Notes: generated by a model not told the origin, from the letters alone. Counted from the first letter of the stretch, positions 11,714 through 22,910 are shown. The stretch is DNA of 64,000 nt from Hemerocallis citrina (GCA_017893485.1 CM030366.1:181189981-181253980), one strand, 5' to 3'. Numbers and translations are program-made.

Positions 11714-12925
11714 TTTTTAATTATGTACCACTATCAAACTAACCCACTTTCGAAATTATATATAGCAAACTGATTTACTTTTGAATACGTCAGCATAACG
11801 TGCTGTCAAGGCATTTTACAACGAAGTCGATGTTCTCAATAACAATTTTTGAAATTATATACCAAAATGATTAACTTTTGGACACATCAGCATACCACAC
11901 TGCCGAAAATAATGGCATTTAAAAATGAAGTTGTTGTTCCCAACAGCCGCTTTTCAATAAAAATTTTGTCGAAGCCGTTGGTGGTAATAGTGGTCTCACT
12001 TCATTTCACGTCTAAGTGATAACTTCAAGACTTGGAGAAAAAGTTTGAAATAACTAAAGTCATTATTAGCATCGGTATAAATATCCGAAATCCGGATCCG
12101 ACCCAGACCCTATCCGGACTCGGTATTGGACCGGAACCGACCCGACCTATCCGGGTCCAGGTCCTAAAATGGAATCCGTTGTACTTTCGGTTCTGAGTCC
12201 GGGTTCGCTCAAAAGAGACCCGACCGGAATCTGGACCCGAACCCGGACCCAGACTCAGACCCGGATTCATTAAAAAAATCCAAAAAATCAACATAATAAT
12301 AAATATTCTTTCATCATCCCTTCACTCCTTCCTCCTTAATTCTAAATCTTCCTCTTCCAAACCCAAAACTCATGTTTTTTACTTCTCTCCTCTATTCTAA
12401 ATCCTCCACTCGCCGTCTCTGCTCGCCGCTTACACTCCCGCTCCTATCCGAACAGGTAGGAATATTTTAATAGGACCCGCACCCAGAATCGGATTCGGTC
12501 CTCTCGGGTCCGAGTCCGGGTCCAATTTTTGGACCCATAGGGACCGAGTCCGGGTCCGGGTAGTGAAGGACCCGACCCAACCGGATACCAATGCAAGTCG
12601 TTATTCCCAACAGGGGCTTCAGTTATATCAATGTCATTACTGGGAATAGCGGCTTCCGTTTAAACGAATTTTACAGAAATTCTTTTCTATGTCTTGAAGT
12701 TCTCACTAAGATGTGAAATAAACGGAGGCCGATATCTCCAACAATGTCTTCGACAAAAAAAACTATTTAAGAAGGTGTTGTTAAGAACATTGGCTTCATT
12801 TTCAAAGAAGCCGATGTTTTAGACATCGTGTTATGCTGAAGTGTCCAAAAATGAGCCAATTTAGTAAATAGTTACAAATTTGGGTTAGTTTGTTAAATAA
12901 TTTTAAAAGTAGGTCTGTAGGGGAA
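11710..12925. mobile_element. Foldback (inverted-repeat) element 2, interrupted
   Basis: The left arm (11710-12056) and right arm (12604-12925) are diverged reverse complements. Examples are AACCCACTTTCGAAATTAT against its partner near 12880, and the CAGCATAACGTG phrase at 11792 against its partner near 12832. As in foldback 1, the arms repeat a word, here of the type GAAGCCGNTGTTCCCAACAGCGGCTTC. A separate terminal-inverted-repeat element occupies 12069-12594. Confidence 0.6.
12069..12594. mobile_element. TIR element rich in GGACCCG words, nested in foldback 2
   Basis: The ends are GCATCGGTAT (12069) and ATACCAATGC (12594), inverted with one mismatch. The flanks AAGTCATTATTA (12057-12068) and AAGTCGTTATTC (12595-12606) look like a 9-12 bp target duplication, which would suit a Mutator-like element. 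The interior consists largely of direct and inverted copies of GGACCCG/CGGGTCC at both ends with an AT-rich centre (12270-12420). No transposase is encoded. Confidence 0.55.
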
Positions 12926-12997
12926 AAAATTCAAAAAACGGCCCAAGGCACTGAAAGAAAGGGGCTGTTTTTTGTTCTTCTACACCACCATTGGTTA

Positions 12998-13771
12998 GAG
13001 CATGTATTGTCATTGTAACCAAAATTTTGGTTATTTGACATTTAGAAATAGAAATTTTGAGTTCTAAATGTAGGTGTTTAATTCCAAAGTAAGAGTTTTT
13101 ATATATAAAAAAAAAATATTAACGGACGGTAGATGATATATCGTCACGTTTGAAATTTTGATTTTTTTTTCAATTTTAAAATATTATGAACGAGGGATCA
13201 AATCCCATCCTTTGAATTTTTTATATAAAAAATTGCACTGGCACAATTCCTTTCGTCCGAGAACACTTTAAAATATAAAAAAATGTACGCATATGTATGC
13301 ATAATAATTCTTATAGGCCTCACTCCATCTCAGCCCTTGTACCCAAAGAACACACCAATTCCAAAGTTAATATGTATGCATAACAATTCTTATAGGTCTA
13401 ATTTAATATAAAACATCCTTCAAATTTTGGTCAAAAAACTTGACGGACGGAATATCAAATCCTGCCCGAGATTTTTTTTAAAATTAAAAATTGCTCTGAC
13501 GGGAGATCCCCGTCTGATATAAAAAAAATTAAAAAATAATTCTGAGACGAGATTTTTATATATCGTACGATAAGATTTATGGTTAAAACTGTAAACGAAC
13601 GAAGCTTCATGTTTTGGATGATATATTTTTCAAATTCCTGTATCTCTTCTCAAATATAGAAGAGTACTGTTTCCCTTAAACTCAAAATTTAGATATTTAG
13701 CCAACAACTGTAGCACTTTTTTTGTTAAAATTTTTAAAATTTGAAAATATAACCAGCTACTACATATGCTC
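12998..13771. mobile_element. PIF/Harbinger-type MITE 1
   Basis: Termini GAGCATGTATTG... and ...TACATATGCTC are inverted and flanked by TTA on both sides (12995-12997 and 13772-13774), the signature of Tourist-like MITEs. The 774-bp interior has no coding capacity and contains degenerate repeats such as GACGGAATATCAAATCC. Confidence 0.75.
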
Positions 13772-13774
13772 TTA

Positions 13775-14212
13775 AGGCCTGTTTGTCTGTAATGAAAGTA
13801 ATTACTATTGGAACTGAGTTCCAAAGAAAATCATTGTAGCACTAGTTTGTTCGCTGCATTTGGCGATGGAACTGAGTTCCACCTGACAGCTACAATAGTG
13901 ACAACGCGTTAAAATTGCCCCTTTAGAAATTCGGAGATTTGAGGCGGAGGTGGGGCGGAATATCACTGTAGCGCTACTATAGCACTACTATAGCAATTTA
14001 AAAATAATTTATCTATTCCATTTTTTACTTTATCCAATAAAATAATTTCAACTAACTCTTTACATTAAATTTCTTTCTCTCTTCTCTCTATCTTACAATA
14101 CAGTAAAATTGAATCTAACCAAGCGACTTTTTAAAAACTCATTTTCACATATTTTTTTTTCTACGGTAAATTTTTAGCTATAGAAATATTTTACAATCAA
14201 CCAACCACCCCT
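13775..14212. mobile_element. hAT-type MITE
   Basis: The left end AGGCCTGTTTG and right end CAACCAACCACCCCTT are imperfect inverted repeats. The same internal phrases (ATCCAATAAAA, TACAATACAGTAAAATT, CCAACCA end) recur in the broken copy at 22725-24520 and 30072-30145. The hAT label rests on terminus style. Both flanks abut other MITEs, so a clean 8-bp duplication is not visible. Confidence 0.5.
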
Positions 14213-14215
14213 TAA

Positions 14216-14936
14216 AAGCATCCACAGTCGTTTGCTATTTATCCACTTTATGCATTTTATAGCAAACGAAACGCTGGAGTCGTTTGCTATTTATGCATAT
14301 TTTGACAATTTCGCAACAGTAGATGGCTATATATGAGAGCGGATGTAAGAAAAATTCATATTATACAGGACGGATTTTGAAGATCCGTCCGACGAAAAAA
14401 AAATTTATTTTTCAGACGAAGCTAGACAGTCCGTCCCTTTAAAAAAATATTATTTCTTAATTTTAAAAAAAAAACCAAAACCCAAAAAAACACACCTCCC
14501 CTTGGACGGATCTTCTAGATCCGTCCGTCGAATGAAGATAAAATAAAATTTTTAAAAAATGAATATTGGGTTACCCTCTTGGACGGATCATGAAGATCCA
14601 TCCGTGGAGGGGCCCACCTTTTTTTTCCACTAAAAATTGTTTTTTTTTTATTTTAAAAAAATCGAAAAAATTACTTAAAATTCTGTCTGTCCATTTTTTT
14701 GTTTTTGTTTTTATCTCCCTTCCGATGGATCTTCAACATCCGTCTAATGAAAAAATATATAATAAATAATTCATTTTATATGCATTTCGCCCTCCGACGG
14801 ATTTACAAAGTCCGTCTATTATTTTTTTATTTTAAATTGATATAATATAGCATTAGACGACTGCAGCAAACACTGTATATGCTATATGTAAATATGCATT
14901 GTGTCATTTTTTTGACAATCACGACTGTGGATGCTC
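14216..14936. mobile_element. PIF/Harbinger-type MITE 2
   Basis: Ends AAGCATCCACAGTCG and CGACTGTGGATGCTC are inverted, flanked by TAA (14213-14215 and 14937-14939). The interior carries at least six near-palindromes of the form GACGGATCTTC-NN-GATCCGTC (about 14370, 14410, 14510, 14585, 14720, 14795). Confidence 0.8.
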
Positions 14937-14999
14937 TAATGGTTGAAATTTGGGATTATTTATGCCCAGCAAGGCATCGAGCTAATTAGCTTTTTGACC

Positions 15000-15070
15000 T
15001 ACTGTTTGTTTTTATTCAGTGAAATGACCCTGTTTAGAAAATATTTAGTGCAATGACCTAGTTCTTAATT
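15000..15070. repeat. Possible foldback-arm fragment
   Basis: The phrases CAGTGAAATGACC and TTTAGTGCAATGACC repeat once, in the style of the outer arms of foldback elements in this window. No partner arm is seen. Confidence 0.25.
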
Positions 15071-15267
15071 AAATTTTTATAGCATTTTTTCTATAATAAT
15101 TTTTATAGGATGTGTGACCTTTCTTTAAATTCTAAAAGTTTTTGGGTTTTTAAGATAATTTCTATTTTTATTATTAGATTTTAGTTTTTCTATTATATAG
15201 CTTATAAATTAGTAATAATTTTACAGAAAATTACAGAAATTAAGTAAAAATTACTTACTCTGTACTG

Positions 15268-15279
15268 GCTCTGATACCA
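15268..15279 (-). promoter_or_regulatory. Pararetrovirus primer-binding site (initiator tRNA-Met)
   Basis: TGGTATCAGAGC on the minus strand. Pararetroviruses prime minus-strand DNA synthesis from this site. Here it lies about 110 bases after the end of the small leader-proximal ORF. Confidence 0.85.
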
Positions 15280-15389
15280 CAAACAACAACTGTGGGGGCG
15301 TCGCGCGTAATCTTCTGAAGACTGAAAATCAAAAGGTAAAGAGTATCAAAAACTTTAAAATTCTAAAGTTAAAAGTTTGGTGTAAAATA

Positions 15390-15895
15390 ATATTCGTCGA
15401 AATAATGGATATTGCCTATTCTGAAAAAGTAATCAGGAATGTCGGGAATATCGTCGTCAAGTTCTCTCATATATTCTGATTCTGTCTCATATCCTTCACT
15501 ATTACTATCATATGGGGGTTCTTCGAGTTCTTCCGTATGTCTATTTTCTCCTCCATTCTGTTCATTTTCTTATAAAAATTGTCTGTATGCAGTCGTAGGA
15601 CTCCAAACATAACTACTAAATATACAATTTTCATAAAATAGCAAAGATCTTTCATAATTAGTTAGGTTGTCAATTATTTCAATATTTATATTACTAGTTT
15701 CTCCAGGATTTATTTGGTTTATTGTTATATTTATTACTCGTTGTATACTAAAAAAGAATAATTTGAATTCATAGCAATCATTCATGCTTATTTGTCTATG
15801 AGGATAATAAACATATATAAAAAACTAGCATTCTATCGCTTGCTTGGTAATTAATCATTAATTCAAAAATCAGTGAGGCAATACTATTATTATCC
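15390..15895 (-). pseudogene. Small viral ORF between leader and primer site, frameshifted
   Basis: Minus-strand coding phrases run from an ATG at about 15893 to a stop near 15391. They cross frames at about 15800 and again near 15570, giving a former product of roughly 165 residues. The C-terminal third is acidic and rich in Glu, Asp, Asn and Tyr. I do not recognise the protein. It sits directly after the leader and just upstream of the tRNA primer site. The PIF-type MITE (15900-16671) is inserted 7 bases before its start codon. It may be a small accessory ORF like those preceding the movement protein in some caulimovirids, or merely an uORF. Confidence 0.4.
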
Positions 15896-15899
15896 ATTA

Positions 15900-16671
15900 G
15901 AGCATCCACAGTCGTTTGCTTTTTTGTCATTTTTGCCATTTTTTTGTATACTGTAGTGCACACGGCCGTTTGCTATTTTGCCATTTTTTGGCAATTCGTC
16001 TACAGTAGAAAGGGATAAATAGCATTCGAAATAGCAAAATGCATGTTTCGTCTGGATTATTTAATTATATTTTTAATTGATCGGACGAAACATGATGTTT
16101 CATCTGAATTATTTAATTATATTTTTAATTGATCGGACGAAACATGATGTTTCATCCTAATTAAAAAAAAATTTAAAACCAAATAAATTAAATGGTTAAA
16201 TGAATTTAATGGTGGGAATAAACATGATGTTTATTCCCATGTGGGACGAAACATGATGTTTCCTCCCAATCCATTTTTTATTAAAAAAAATTATTTTTAA
16301 AATTAATTTTGTAAAGTTTTAAATTGTTTTTGCAATTGTTAAACTGTTTTTGCAAATTTTTAAATTGTTTTTGCAAATATTTTTTACAAACTATTTTTAA
16401 AATTGTTTTTGCAAATTTTTTTTTTTGCAAAAAAAACTTCCTTAAAACTCGGAAGAAACATCGTCCGGTTATTTTGAATTTTTTTTCTTCTTTGGGCCCG
16501 TATTTTTTATTATTAATTTCTAAGTATAAATTATTTTTTATTAATGTTTCGTCTGTTCCTTTTTAACGAATTTATGCATTTTTTACCATTCAACGACTGC
16601 AGCATTTCTTCGAAATGTAATGCTAAAATATGCATTTTGGCATTTTTTTCATTGAACGACTGTGGATGCTC
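15900..16671. mobile_element. PIF/Harbinger-type MITE 3, inside the viral leader
   Basis: Inverted ends GAGCATCCACAGTCG...CGACTGTGGATGCTC with TTA on both sides (15897-15899 and 16672-16674), 772 bp. The interior repeats the word GGACGAAACATGATGTTTCATCC in several copies (about 16050, 16080, 16135, 16240). It must have inserted after the virus integrated. Confidence 0.85.
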
Positions 16672-16674
16672 TTA

Positions 16675-17446
16675 GTTCTTTTGAACAATAATCAATTACA
16701 AAATAAAGAGTAGAGAGAGGTTTCTAAAGATGCCTAAAAAATCAAAGCAAAACGGTCCATCATGCTTCCGACCTAGTTAAACCACTCTGAGTTGCTCTGT
16801 ACCAGTTACTACCAGTGGATAAAATACCTCTGGTATGCACCCCGATTTCTGTGCTCCTTTTACATTCCTCCCATCTCAGGATTACTATGCCCTCAAAAGA
16901 GCTTCATCCGAGGGTTACATCTGGAACAACTAGTAGCACTTCGGTACAGACAACTACAACCTAGCTTGTTTCCTTCCGCTAGGTGTACAGTCTAACTATA
17001 GAAGGTTGCAAATGGGTCTTTTTACAAGATCATTCAGGCAGGGCCTTACAAAATTCTCTCTAAGGAAAAAGATTTAGTTATCCATATCTTATTTTCTACA
17101 AGATCTGGTAGATGCAAGAACTCATAAAAGATAATTTTTTTATTTCCTTCAAACTTGTTACAAACAGAGACTCTTCAGGATTTTGAAGAATTTTTTCTCC
17201 CCAGGATCGTCTGCCTTCTCTCTTGCTTAGCTTTCCCTTTTATAGACTAAGGGATCAGCTTACAACAAGTTTTCATGCGTCACTACTTACATCATATGTT
17301 CAATAATTGAGATAAATACATAAGTGCTTACATCAGCTTACAATAATTGTTCTGATTACATTTTGGCCTATTCTAGGCAAAGAGATTCCTCTTGGCCGAC
17401 ATCTTCACATGCTTCACATTTATGTTAGTGTTCCATCTTCATCAAG
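16675..17446 (-). other. Pararetrovirus leader and promoter region
   Basis: No long ORF. It runs from the end of the transactivator-like ORF through the promoter (17235-17282) and the transcript leader to the MITE. The leader contains several short ATG-started frames, as pararetroviral leaders do. Confidence 0.6.
17235..17282 (-). promoter_or_regulatory. 35S-like genome-length RNA promoter
   Basis: On the minus strand a TGACG motif (17282-17278, within GTAGTGACGCATG) lies about 33 bases upstream of a TATA box, CTATAAAAGGG (17245-17235). This is the arrangement of the as-1 element and TATA box in the cauliflower mosaic virus 35S promoter. It sits where such a promoter belongs, between the last ORF and the leader. 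Activity cannot be judged from sequence. Confidence 0.75.
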
Positions 17447-18211
17447 CTACAGGAAATTTACAGCTGTCTCTGCTGACATTGTCATTGCTCCAGTAGATAG
17501 TATCTGGTACCAGCTGTCAAACAGCTCATGCTTATCTTGTGGCTGTTTGATCTTTGCTATACTATACATTATTATTTTATCTGGATCTGGGCTGTCATAG
17601 ATCCATATATTGATGTCTCTTTGTTTTATGTCTTTCAATTCACAGTACATGTACCTGAAGCCCATTGCCCTTCTTTCTAGGATTAATTTCTCAAATTCTT
17701 CAGTTTTAAATGATACAATATTTGATGCTCCATAGATTATTTGGGTAGTCATCCCTATTTTTATAACATGTTCTGCTGGAAGTTCTTCATCATCATTAAG
17801 ATACTCGGGGATGACTGAATACATTCTGACATATATTTTTGAGGCCTTCGTGAGCCCAAAATAACTTTTGGTTGCTTTGTAAATTTCTCTTGGTAGTTGG
17901 ATTAGTTCTTCACATTGTCTGGACGGATAGATGCAATGAATAAGTCCTCTTTCGAACAATGTCCTAGTTGTTCTTGGATTAGCACCTGGCAGGATGATGA
18001 CGTTGTTCATGTGCTGTTGTGATATGGTCTTGAAGAACTGGTTCACCTCTGTTACTTGGCATAGTTTTTGAATATATTGTAAAAATAATATTTTCTTCGA
18101 TACTGTGGTAGGAGCTTTCTCAGTAAGAAGGGTCTCCTTGTATATAGTTTTATTTGAGGATGTAATGGCTCCTTCTTTTACTGATTGAGAATGCTCACCT
18201 ATCTCACTCAT
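17447..18211 (-). CDS. Pararetrovirus transactivator/viroplasmin-like protein, intact ORF
   Basis: An uninterrupted ORF of 254 codons with ATG at 18211. It is the last gene before the 35S-like promoter and starts about 200 bases after the RNase H stop. In caulimo-type viruses this is the place of the transactivator/viroplasmin, which forms cytoplasmic inclusion bodies and helps ribosomes translate several ORFs from one polycistronic RNA. The first 35 residues are Ser/Thr/Lys-rich. Residues from about 65 to 215 look like a compact mixed alpha/beta domain. It is shorter than most family members (about 400-500 residues). It is the only viral gene here without a stop or frameshift, which may be chance. 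The assignment rests on position and general resemblance; no catalytic motif is expected. Confidence 0.6.
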   Translation of the reverse strand: MSEIGEHSQSVKEGAITSSNKTIYKETLLTEKAPTTVSKKILFLQYIQKLCQVTEVNQFFKTISQQHMNNVIILPGANPRTTRTLFERGLIHCIYPSRQCEELIQLPREIYKATKSYFGLTKASKIYVRMYSVIPEYLNDDEELPAEHVIKIGMTTQIIYGASNIVSFKTEEFEKLILERRAMGFRYMYCELKDIKQRDINIWIYDSPDPDKIIMYSIAKIKQPQDKHELFDSWYQILSTGAMTMSAETAVNFL

Positions 18212-18409
18212 TTTTCGCTATTATTGTCCACCATATTTTCAGTGGTTACATGCTGACTTACATGCTGATAGAACAGACTTTGGAATCCGCATATTTGTAG
18301 TTATAATTGATTATATGCTCCTTTTAATTGCTCCATTGTTTCCTTGATGTAAATAACATCTTGTTCTATTTGCTGAACTCTAGTTTACATTCTGCAATAA
18401 GTAAAATAG

Positions 18410-20315
18410 TTAATTTCTTGATAAAAAATCAGCTAAAATATTATCTTTTCCTTTTATGTTTTCTATTAAGAAATCGTAATGTGTTAACTCCATTTGCCAC
18501 CTTATCAATCTTTTGTTTTCTATGGTTGGGTCTATTATTTTGTTAATCCAACTTTTTGCTTGGGTATTATCTGTCTTTACTGTAAATTTTGTATGTATTA
18601 TAGATAGTTCAAACTTTTTTATAGTTTTGAGATTGCTAGTAGTTCTTTTTCGTTTATGTGGTAATTTTGTTGGGTTTGTGTGAAAGATCCACTTGCACAT
18701 CTGGCTAGTTTTTCCTCCTTTTCTCCTATTTCAATAAATTTTAATGCTGCTCCCCAATTGTTTTCATATGCATCTGTTTCTATTATCCATGAACATTCTT
18801 TAACAGGTAATCTTAGCTTATGTAATTCTGAAGTTTGTTGTTTTAATAATTTAAGTTTCTCTTCATCCTCCAGGGTCCATTCCCATTTCTTAAATTTTTT
18901 CAGTTTTTGTTGTAACCAATTTGTTTTTTATGATGAATTTGGTATGTAACCTCTTGTTTGATTTAGTAACCCTATTATAGATTATACTTCTCTTTTTTCT
19001 TTTAGGATATTAAGAAAATTCTTTATTTTTTCTGCTATATGTGGTTATAATTCTATTCATTCATGTAATAATTTTGTTCCTAAGAACTCTATCTCAATTT
19101 TGAATAATTCCATTTTCTTTTTTGATAGTATAATACCTGCATTTTTCACTATTTCTATAAATTTTAGTAGATGTTCTTTATGTTGTTCTTCGTTTTCGGA
19201 TCATATTAGAATATCATCTACATATACTAATATGAAATTGTTGTATCTTTCAAAAATTTAATCCATATACTCTTGAAATAATCCTGGGCTATTTTTAAAA
19301 CCGAATAGTAATACATTCAATTCATAAAATCCTTGAGGTGTGCTAAAGGCTGTTAAAGGTTTTGAATCTTCTGTTAGTTTTACATGATAAAATTCTGATT
19401 TACAATCAAATTTCGAATATATTTTTCTTGTTCTTACCATGTTAAGTAATATTTGCATGTCTGGTCGTGGGTATCCAAACCTCTTAGTATTTTTATTTAG
19501 TTCCTTATAATTTACTACCATTCGAGATTTACCTCTTTTTTCTTCTGAATACTTTCCTACTATGAATGCTGGTGATGAATGTGGACTTTGTGATTGTCTT
19601 ATATAATTATTTTCCATTAATTTTTTTATGTGTATTTTGAACTCTTCTAGATCTGTTGGAGTATATTTATAGGTTTAATTTTTATTATTTTTTTCTTATC
19701 TATTAACTCTATATGTGCCGTGGGTTTACTTAAGTTCTATTTTGCCAAAGGGACTTCTCCGCAGAGATCTTCTAATTGTTTTTGTAAAATTTCTTTTGTA
19801 GTTATTTCTTGAACTTATTGTATTCTAGTTTTGTTTGGTAAATATTGGTATTCACCACGCTGGGTTGAAGAAACTCTGATGTGTAGCAGGTCAGTTCTGG
19901 AATAAGGTTAAGTTATTCTAATTGCTATTGCTTGGTGTCTGCAAGGTATTGTAAATACGACTGATTTATGTATTATGGTTATTGGATAGTATTGTTGAAA
20001 AAAATCATTTCCTAAGAGTACATTATTATTCATATCATCAAACTGGTATATTATTGGTATTTTTAGTATGTAACTTCCTATTTGTACATTAATATTTTGT
20101 TGATATTTGTCAAGTATGATAGTTCGTCCAGTTAATCCAGTTATTGCTTTTTTATTATATCCATCTTGTTTCCATTTTGATAGTATATTTTCGCGGCATA
20201 GGCTAGTGCCTGCTCCGGTGTCTATTAGACTGTGATAGTTTCTTGATTTGTATCCTTCGTAAACAAATTCTGTTAGAATGTATAATGTGTTTTTTGTTGT
20301 TTTTAATGGATTCAT
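18410..20315 (-). pseudogene. Pararetrovirus protease-reverse transcriptase-RNase H, broken
   Basis: The protease part (20315-19908) contains the active-site motif DTGAG at residues 33-37. The reverse transcriptase part (19617-19258 and leftward) carries the early RT motifs and, in continuation, the catalytic YVDD at 19224-19213, followed almost at once by an in-frame stop. The RNase H part (18700-18410) contains the TDN aspartate region and ends ADFLSRN before a stop. Stops and frame changes interrupt 19907-19618 and 19257-18701. The polyprotein would have copied the pregenomic RNA to DNA in virions. With these breaks it cannot make a full polymerase. Confidence 0.85.
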
Positions 20316-21815
20316 TTGTCCAATATCCTATTTATTACCATACTTTCATTGTTTTCTTCTCTTTCTGAAGGTTCTCCTATTTCTGTTAAATCTGTCATCA
20401 TGTTTATTTCACATTTTTCTATTTCACCTTCATTACTTCCACTATCTTCTTCCATTACCATTATTTCTTCATCTTCACTTATTTCTGACCATTCTTTATC
20501 ATATTTTATGGGTTCATAATTTATGTTATTCATTTCTTCAATTTCTTCTACGTATTTTACATTTTCTTTTTTCATCATTTTAGGACAATTTGGTGATATA
20601 TGTCCCACCTCTCCACATATGTAACAATTACATTTCTAAGGATTTTTCGTATATTGCCTATTTTTATTCTTATTCATTTTTCTAAAGTATTTTTTATAGG
20701 GTTTTCTATATCTCTTAAAAGTTTTTCTATATTTTGGTTTATATTTTTGGAATTTGTGATTATTCTTCTTTGTGTATTTATAGTTATTATTGCATCCCCA
20801 ATGATTCGGCCTTGCATCCTCACAACAAATTCTTTATTTATATGTTCTATGATATTTCATTGTTGCTCTAGCATCTTGGCATACTTTGTCCATGTAATCT
20901 TTTACGAATTGCATTCTATATCCTAAAGTGTTTACTTCTGGCACTTATATATGCACTATATATATTTATACTCCATGGATCACGTAGTTTTAGAAAGAAT
21001 GAGTCTAAAATTGGACTATGTTCTTCTTTTGTATAATAACTATCTTGAAAATATTCTCGGAATTTACAAGCATAGTCGTCAAAATAGCACATGTCGCATA
21101 TTTCTAAGTTACTTAGTCTCCATCTTGCTTGATTCTTTTTATATATAGCGTGTTTTTCTCCTTTATCATATACACTGAATTCAGTTCTTGCTTTTTTGTA
21201 ATTTGTAATTATTTCTTTTAGACCTAAGGTCCGTTGTGCTGAGCTTTCTTCAGTTCCTCTATCATCAGTTGGTCTTGATTTTCTTATAGTATTTCTCTCT
21301 TCTTCCTCTAGCCCATTCCACCATTTTGCTACTACTCCCATAAAGGTGGCTTCTATAAATTTCTCAAATGCATTTCCATTAAGGTTTTGCCTAAACCCTA
21401 CAATTAGTGAGGCTTTTACCCATTCTTCAATTGTCCTATCTACAACTTTTACGCAATCTAGGTCTAACAATTCTCCATTTCCTGCTATTCCTTTTTCGTA
21501 GTGTTCTGTAGGTTCATATTTTGGGGTTTCCTTTTCTTTATCTTTTCCTAGTTGCATTCTTCGTTTTGTGTTTTGCCATTTCCATGGTAATTGGTAAGGT
21601 TTTTTGTTAGGTGGTGGTCTTAAAATTTCGTACATGTTACTTAGAAATTCTGAAGGTTTTGCAATAATCTTATCTTGGTCCATTTTTATTTCTTCATTTG
21701 TTATATCTAGATTTTTCAATGCTTCTTCTACTTCTTCTGAATTAGGATTTGCCATTAAATTTTCTATTTCCAAGATATTTATATTAAGTTTTGTTATGGC
21801 TTCTAACTCTTTCAT
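20312..21815 (-). pseudogene. Pararetrovirus coat protein with zinc knuckle, broken
   Basis: The main open part, 21815-20916 (299 codons), is lysine- and glutamate-rich and includes the conserved WW-containing helical segment (around residues 170-178) that resembles caulimovirid capsid proteins. After stops between 20915 and 20640, a CCHC zinc knuckle, C-x2-C-x4-H-x4-C, is encoded at about 20625-20590. It continues into an acidic tail (20608-20312) very rich in Glu and Asp. The basic region before the knuckle (20780-20650) is Lys/Arg-rich but frame-broken. The acidic tail overlaps the start of the protease gene by a few bases, a normal compact arrangement. Confidence 0.75.
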
Positions 21816-21821
21816 GCCTTC

Positions 21822-22320
21822 TTACATTATGCCCGATTCTTTTTCTGGGTAGTCAGTTATATATCTACCTAATTCTTTTATATTTTTATTTATGATTCTT
21901 AAATCTTTTCTTATATCTCTTAACATTTCAGGACCATTGTAATCTTCTTCCAACTCTTGTATGTTTATCATATAAATTTCTGGGTTTATGTTAGGATTTA
22001 ATGCAACTGCTTCGTTGGTCATACTTAGCATCTTATTTTGTATGCTACTAGGTGTTGGTAATACCAACTTGCTTCTTTGTTTCTGTAGTCGAATACTTTG
22101 TATGCTATCTCTTTTTGTATTTCTTTAGGTAGTTGATTAGTTACGTTACTTGTTAGTAACAAATATTCTAATATTTCTTTACTAGCTATATGTTTTCTTT
22201 CTGTTAATCTTCTGTCAATGAATCTAATTTTAAATTCTGAAAGATTTTTTAATTTAAGTTTCTTTATTTTCAGTGATATATCCAGCTTTTATAAGAATTA
22301 TCGTTTATAATTTGTAAAGT
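21822..22320 (-). pseudogene. Movement-protein C-terminus or virion-associated remnant
   Basis: The open stretch 22067-21822 (81 codons) has a heptad-like Leu/Ile pattern in its last 40 residues, fitting a coiled coil. It ends 6 bases before the coat ORF start. Frame-shifted coding-like sequence extends upstream to about 22290. The caulimovirid movement-protein C-terminus often has such a coiled coil, which is the basis for the call. The N-terminal part is absent, so viral sequence apparently ends near 22320. Confidence 0.45.
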
Positions 22321-22374
22321 AGGGTTATATAGAAAATTTTGTTTTTAGATTATTATGTTAAAAAGAATTAGTTA

Positions 22375-22460
22375 GTTAAATATTTTATAAAAATGGATCG
22401 TTTGGCTAAATCTTTTTAAAAGTAGGCCGTTTGGCTAAATATTTTTCAAAAGTGGATCAG
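22375..22460. repeat. Isolated end of a foldback-type element
   Basis: Three direct copies of a 30-35 bp phrase of the type AAAGTGGATCGTTTGGCTAAAT resemble the outer arms of foldback elements. The other arm is not seen. Confidence 0.4.
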
Positions 22461-22724
22461 TTACAACTTTAGTCCAAGGCATCTGCGTGTTTTCCCACCC
22501 TCATGTGATGATGAGACACACTGACATGATAAATGAGCTCTCACTCAACGACAACAATAATGGAGGAGTCGCTATATATATACATACAGGCGGCCTACTG
22601 AAAGTGAAGGATCAAAGCATCCTAGGAATGGGAGCAATTAAATATTGAATTGAGCGTGAACCATATGCATAAAACAATAATCAGCAATTACAGCATGAAC
22701 CATATCCATAATAATCAGCACTTT
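22461..22724. other. Intergenic, nothing recognised
   Basis: Short unique-looking sequence. An internal phrase (CATGAACCATAT, 22692) is a near-repeat of 22659. Confidence 0.5.
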
Positions 22725-22910
22725 AGGGGTGGTTTGTAGGCTAAAAAAGTTAGTGTAAAAAATATTTTCTGAAGTAAAAAAAAATACTGTTCACAGTATT
22801 GTTTGATAGAAAAAGATATGAATTTAGTTTCGGCAGATCATTAGTATAGCACTTTTTTGCCCAAATACTTTCAAGCCATAATGAGAGAAAGAAAGAGTGG
22901 AAACACTATT

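Larger units (their letters stand above)
15268..22320 (-). mobile_element. Integrated pararetrovirus (Caulimoviridae), decayed, minus strand
   Basis: On the minus strand the order is: movement-protein remnant or coat N-terminus (22320-21822), coat protein with zinc knuckle, aspartic protease, reverse transcriptase with YVDD, RNase H, a separate transactivator-like ORF, then a promoter with TGACG and TATA elements, a leader, and a tRNA-Met primer site at 15279-15268. This is the gene order of plant pararetroviruses. There is no integrase and no LTR, which excludes Ty3/gypsy. The integrated copy covers most of one genome and starts within or after the movement-protein gene. Stops and frameshifts break the coat and pol genes, so it is a fossil. 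A separate transactivator ORF points to the caulimo-, soymo-, cavemo- or solendovirus side of the family; the genus is not decided. A MITE (15900-16671) sits in the leader. Confidence 0.85.
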
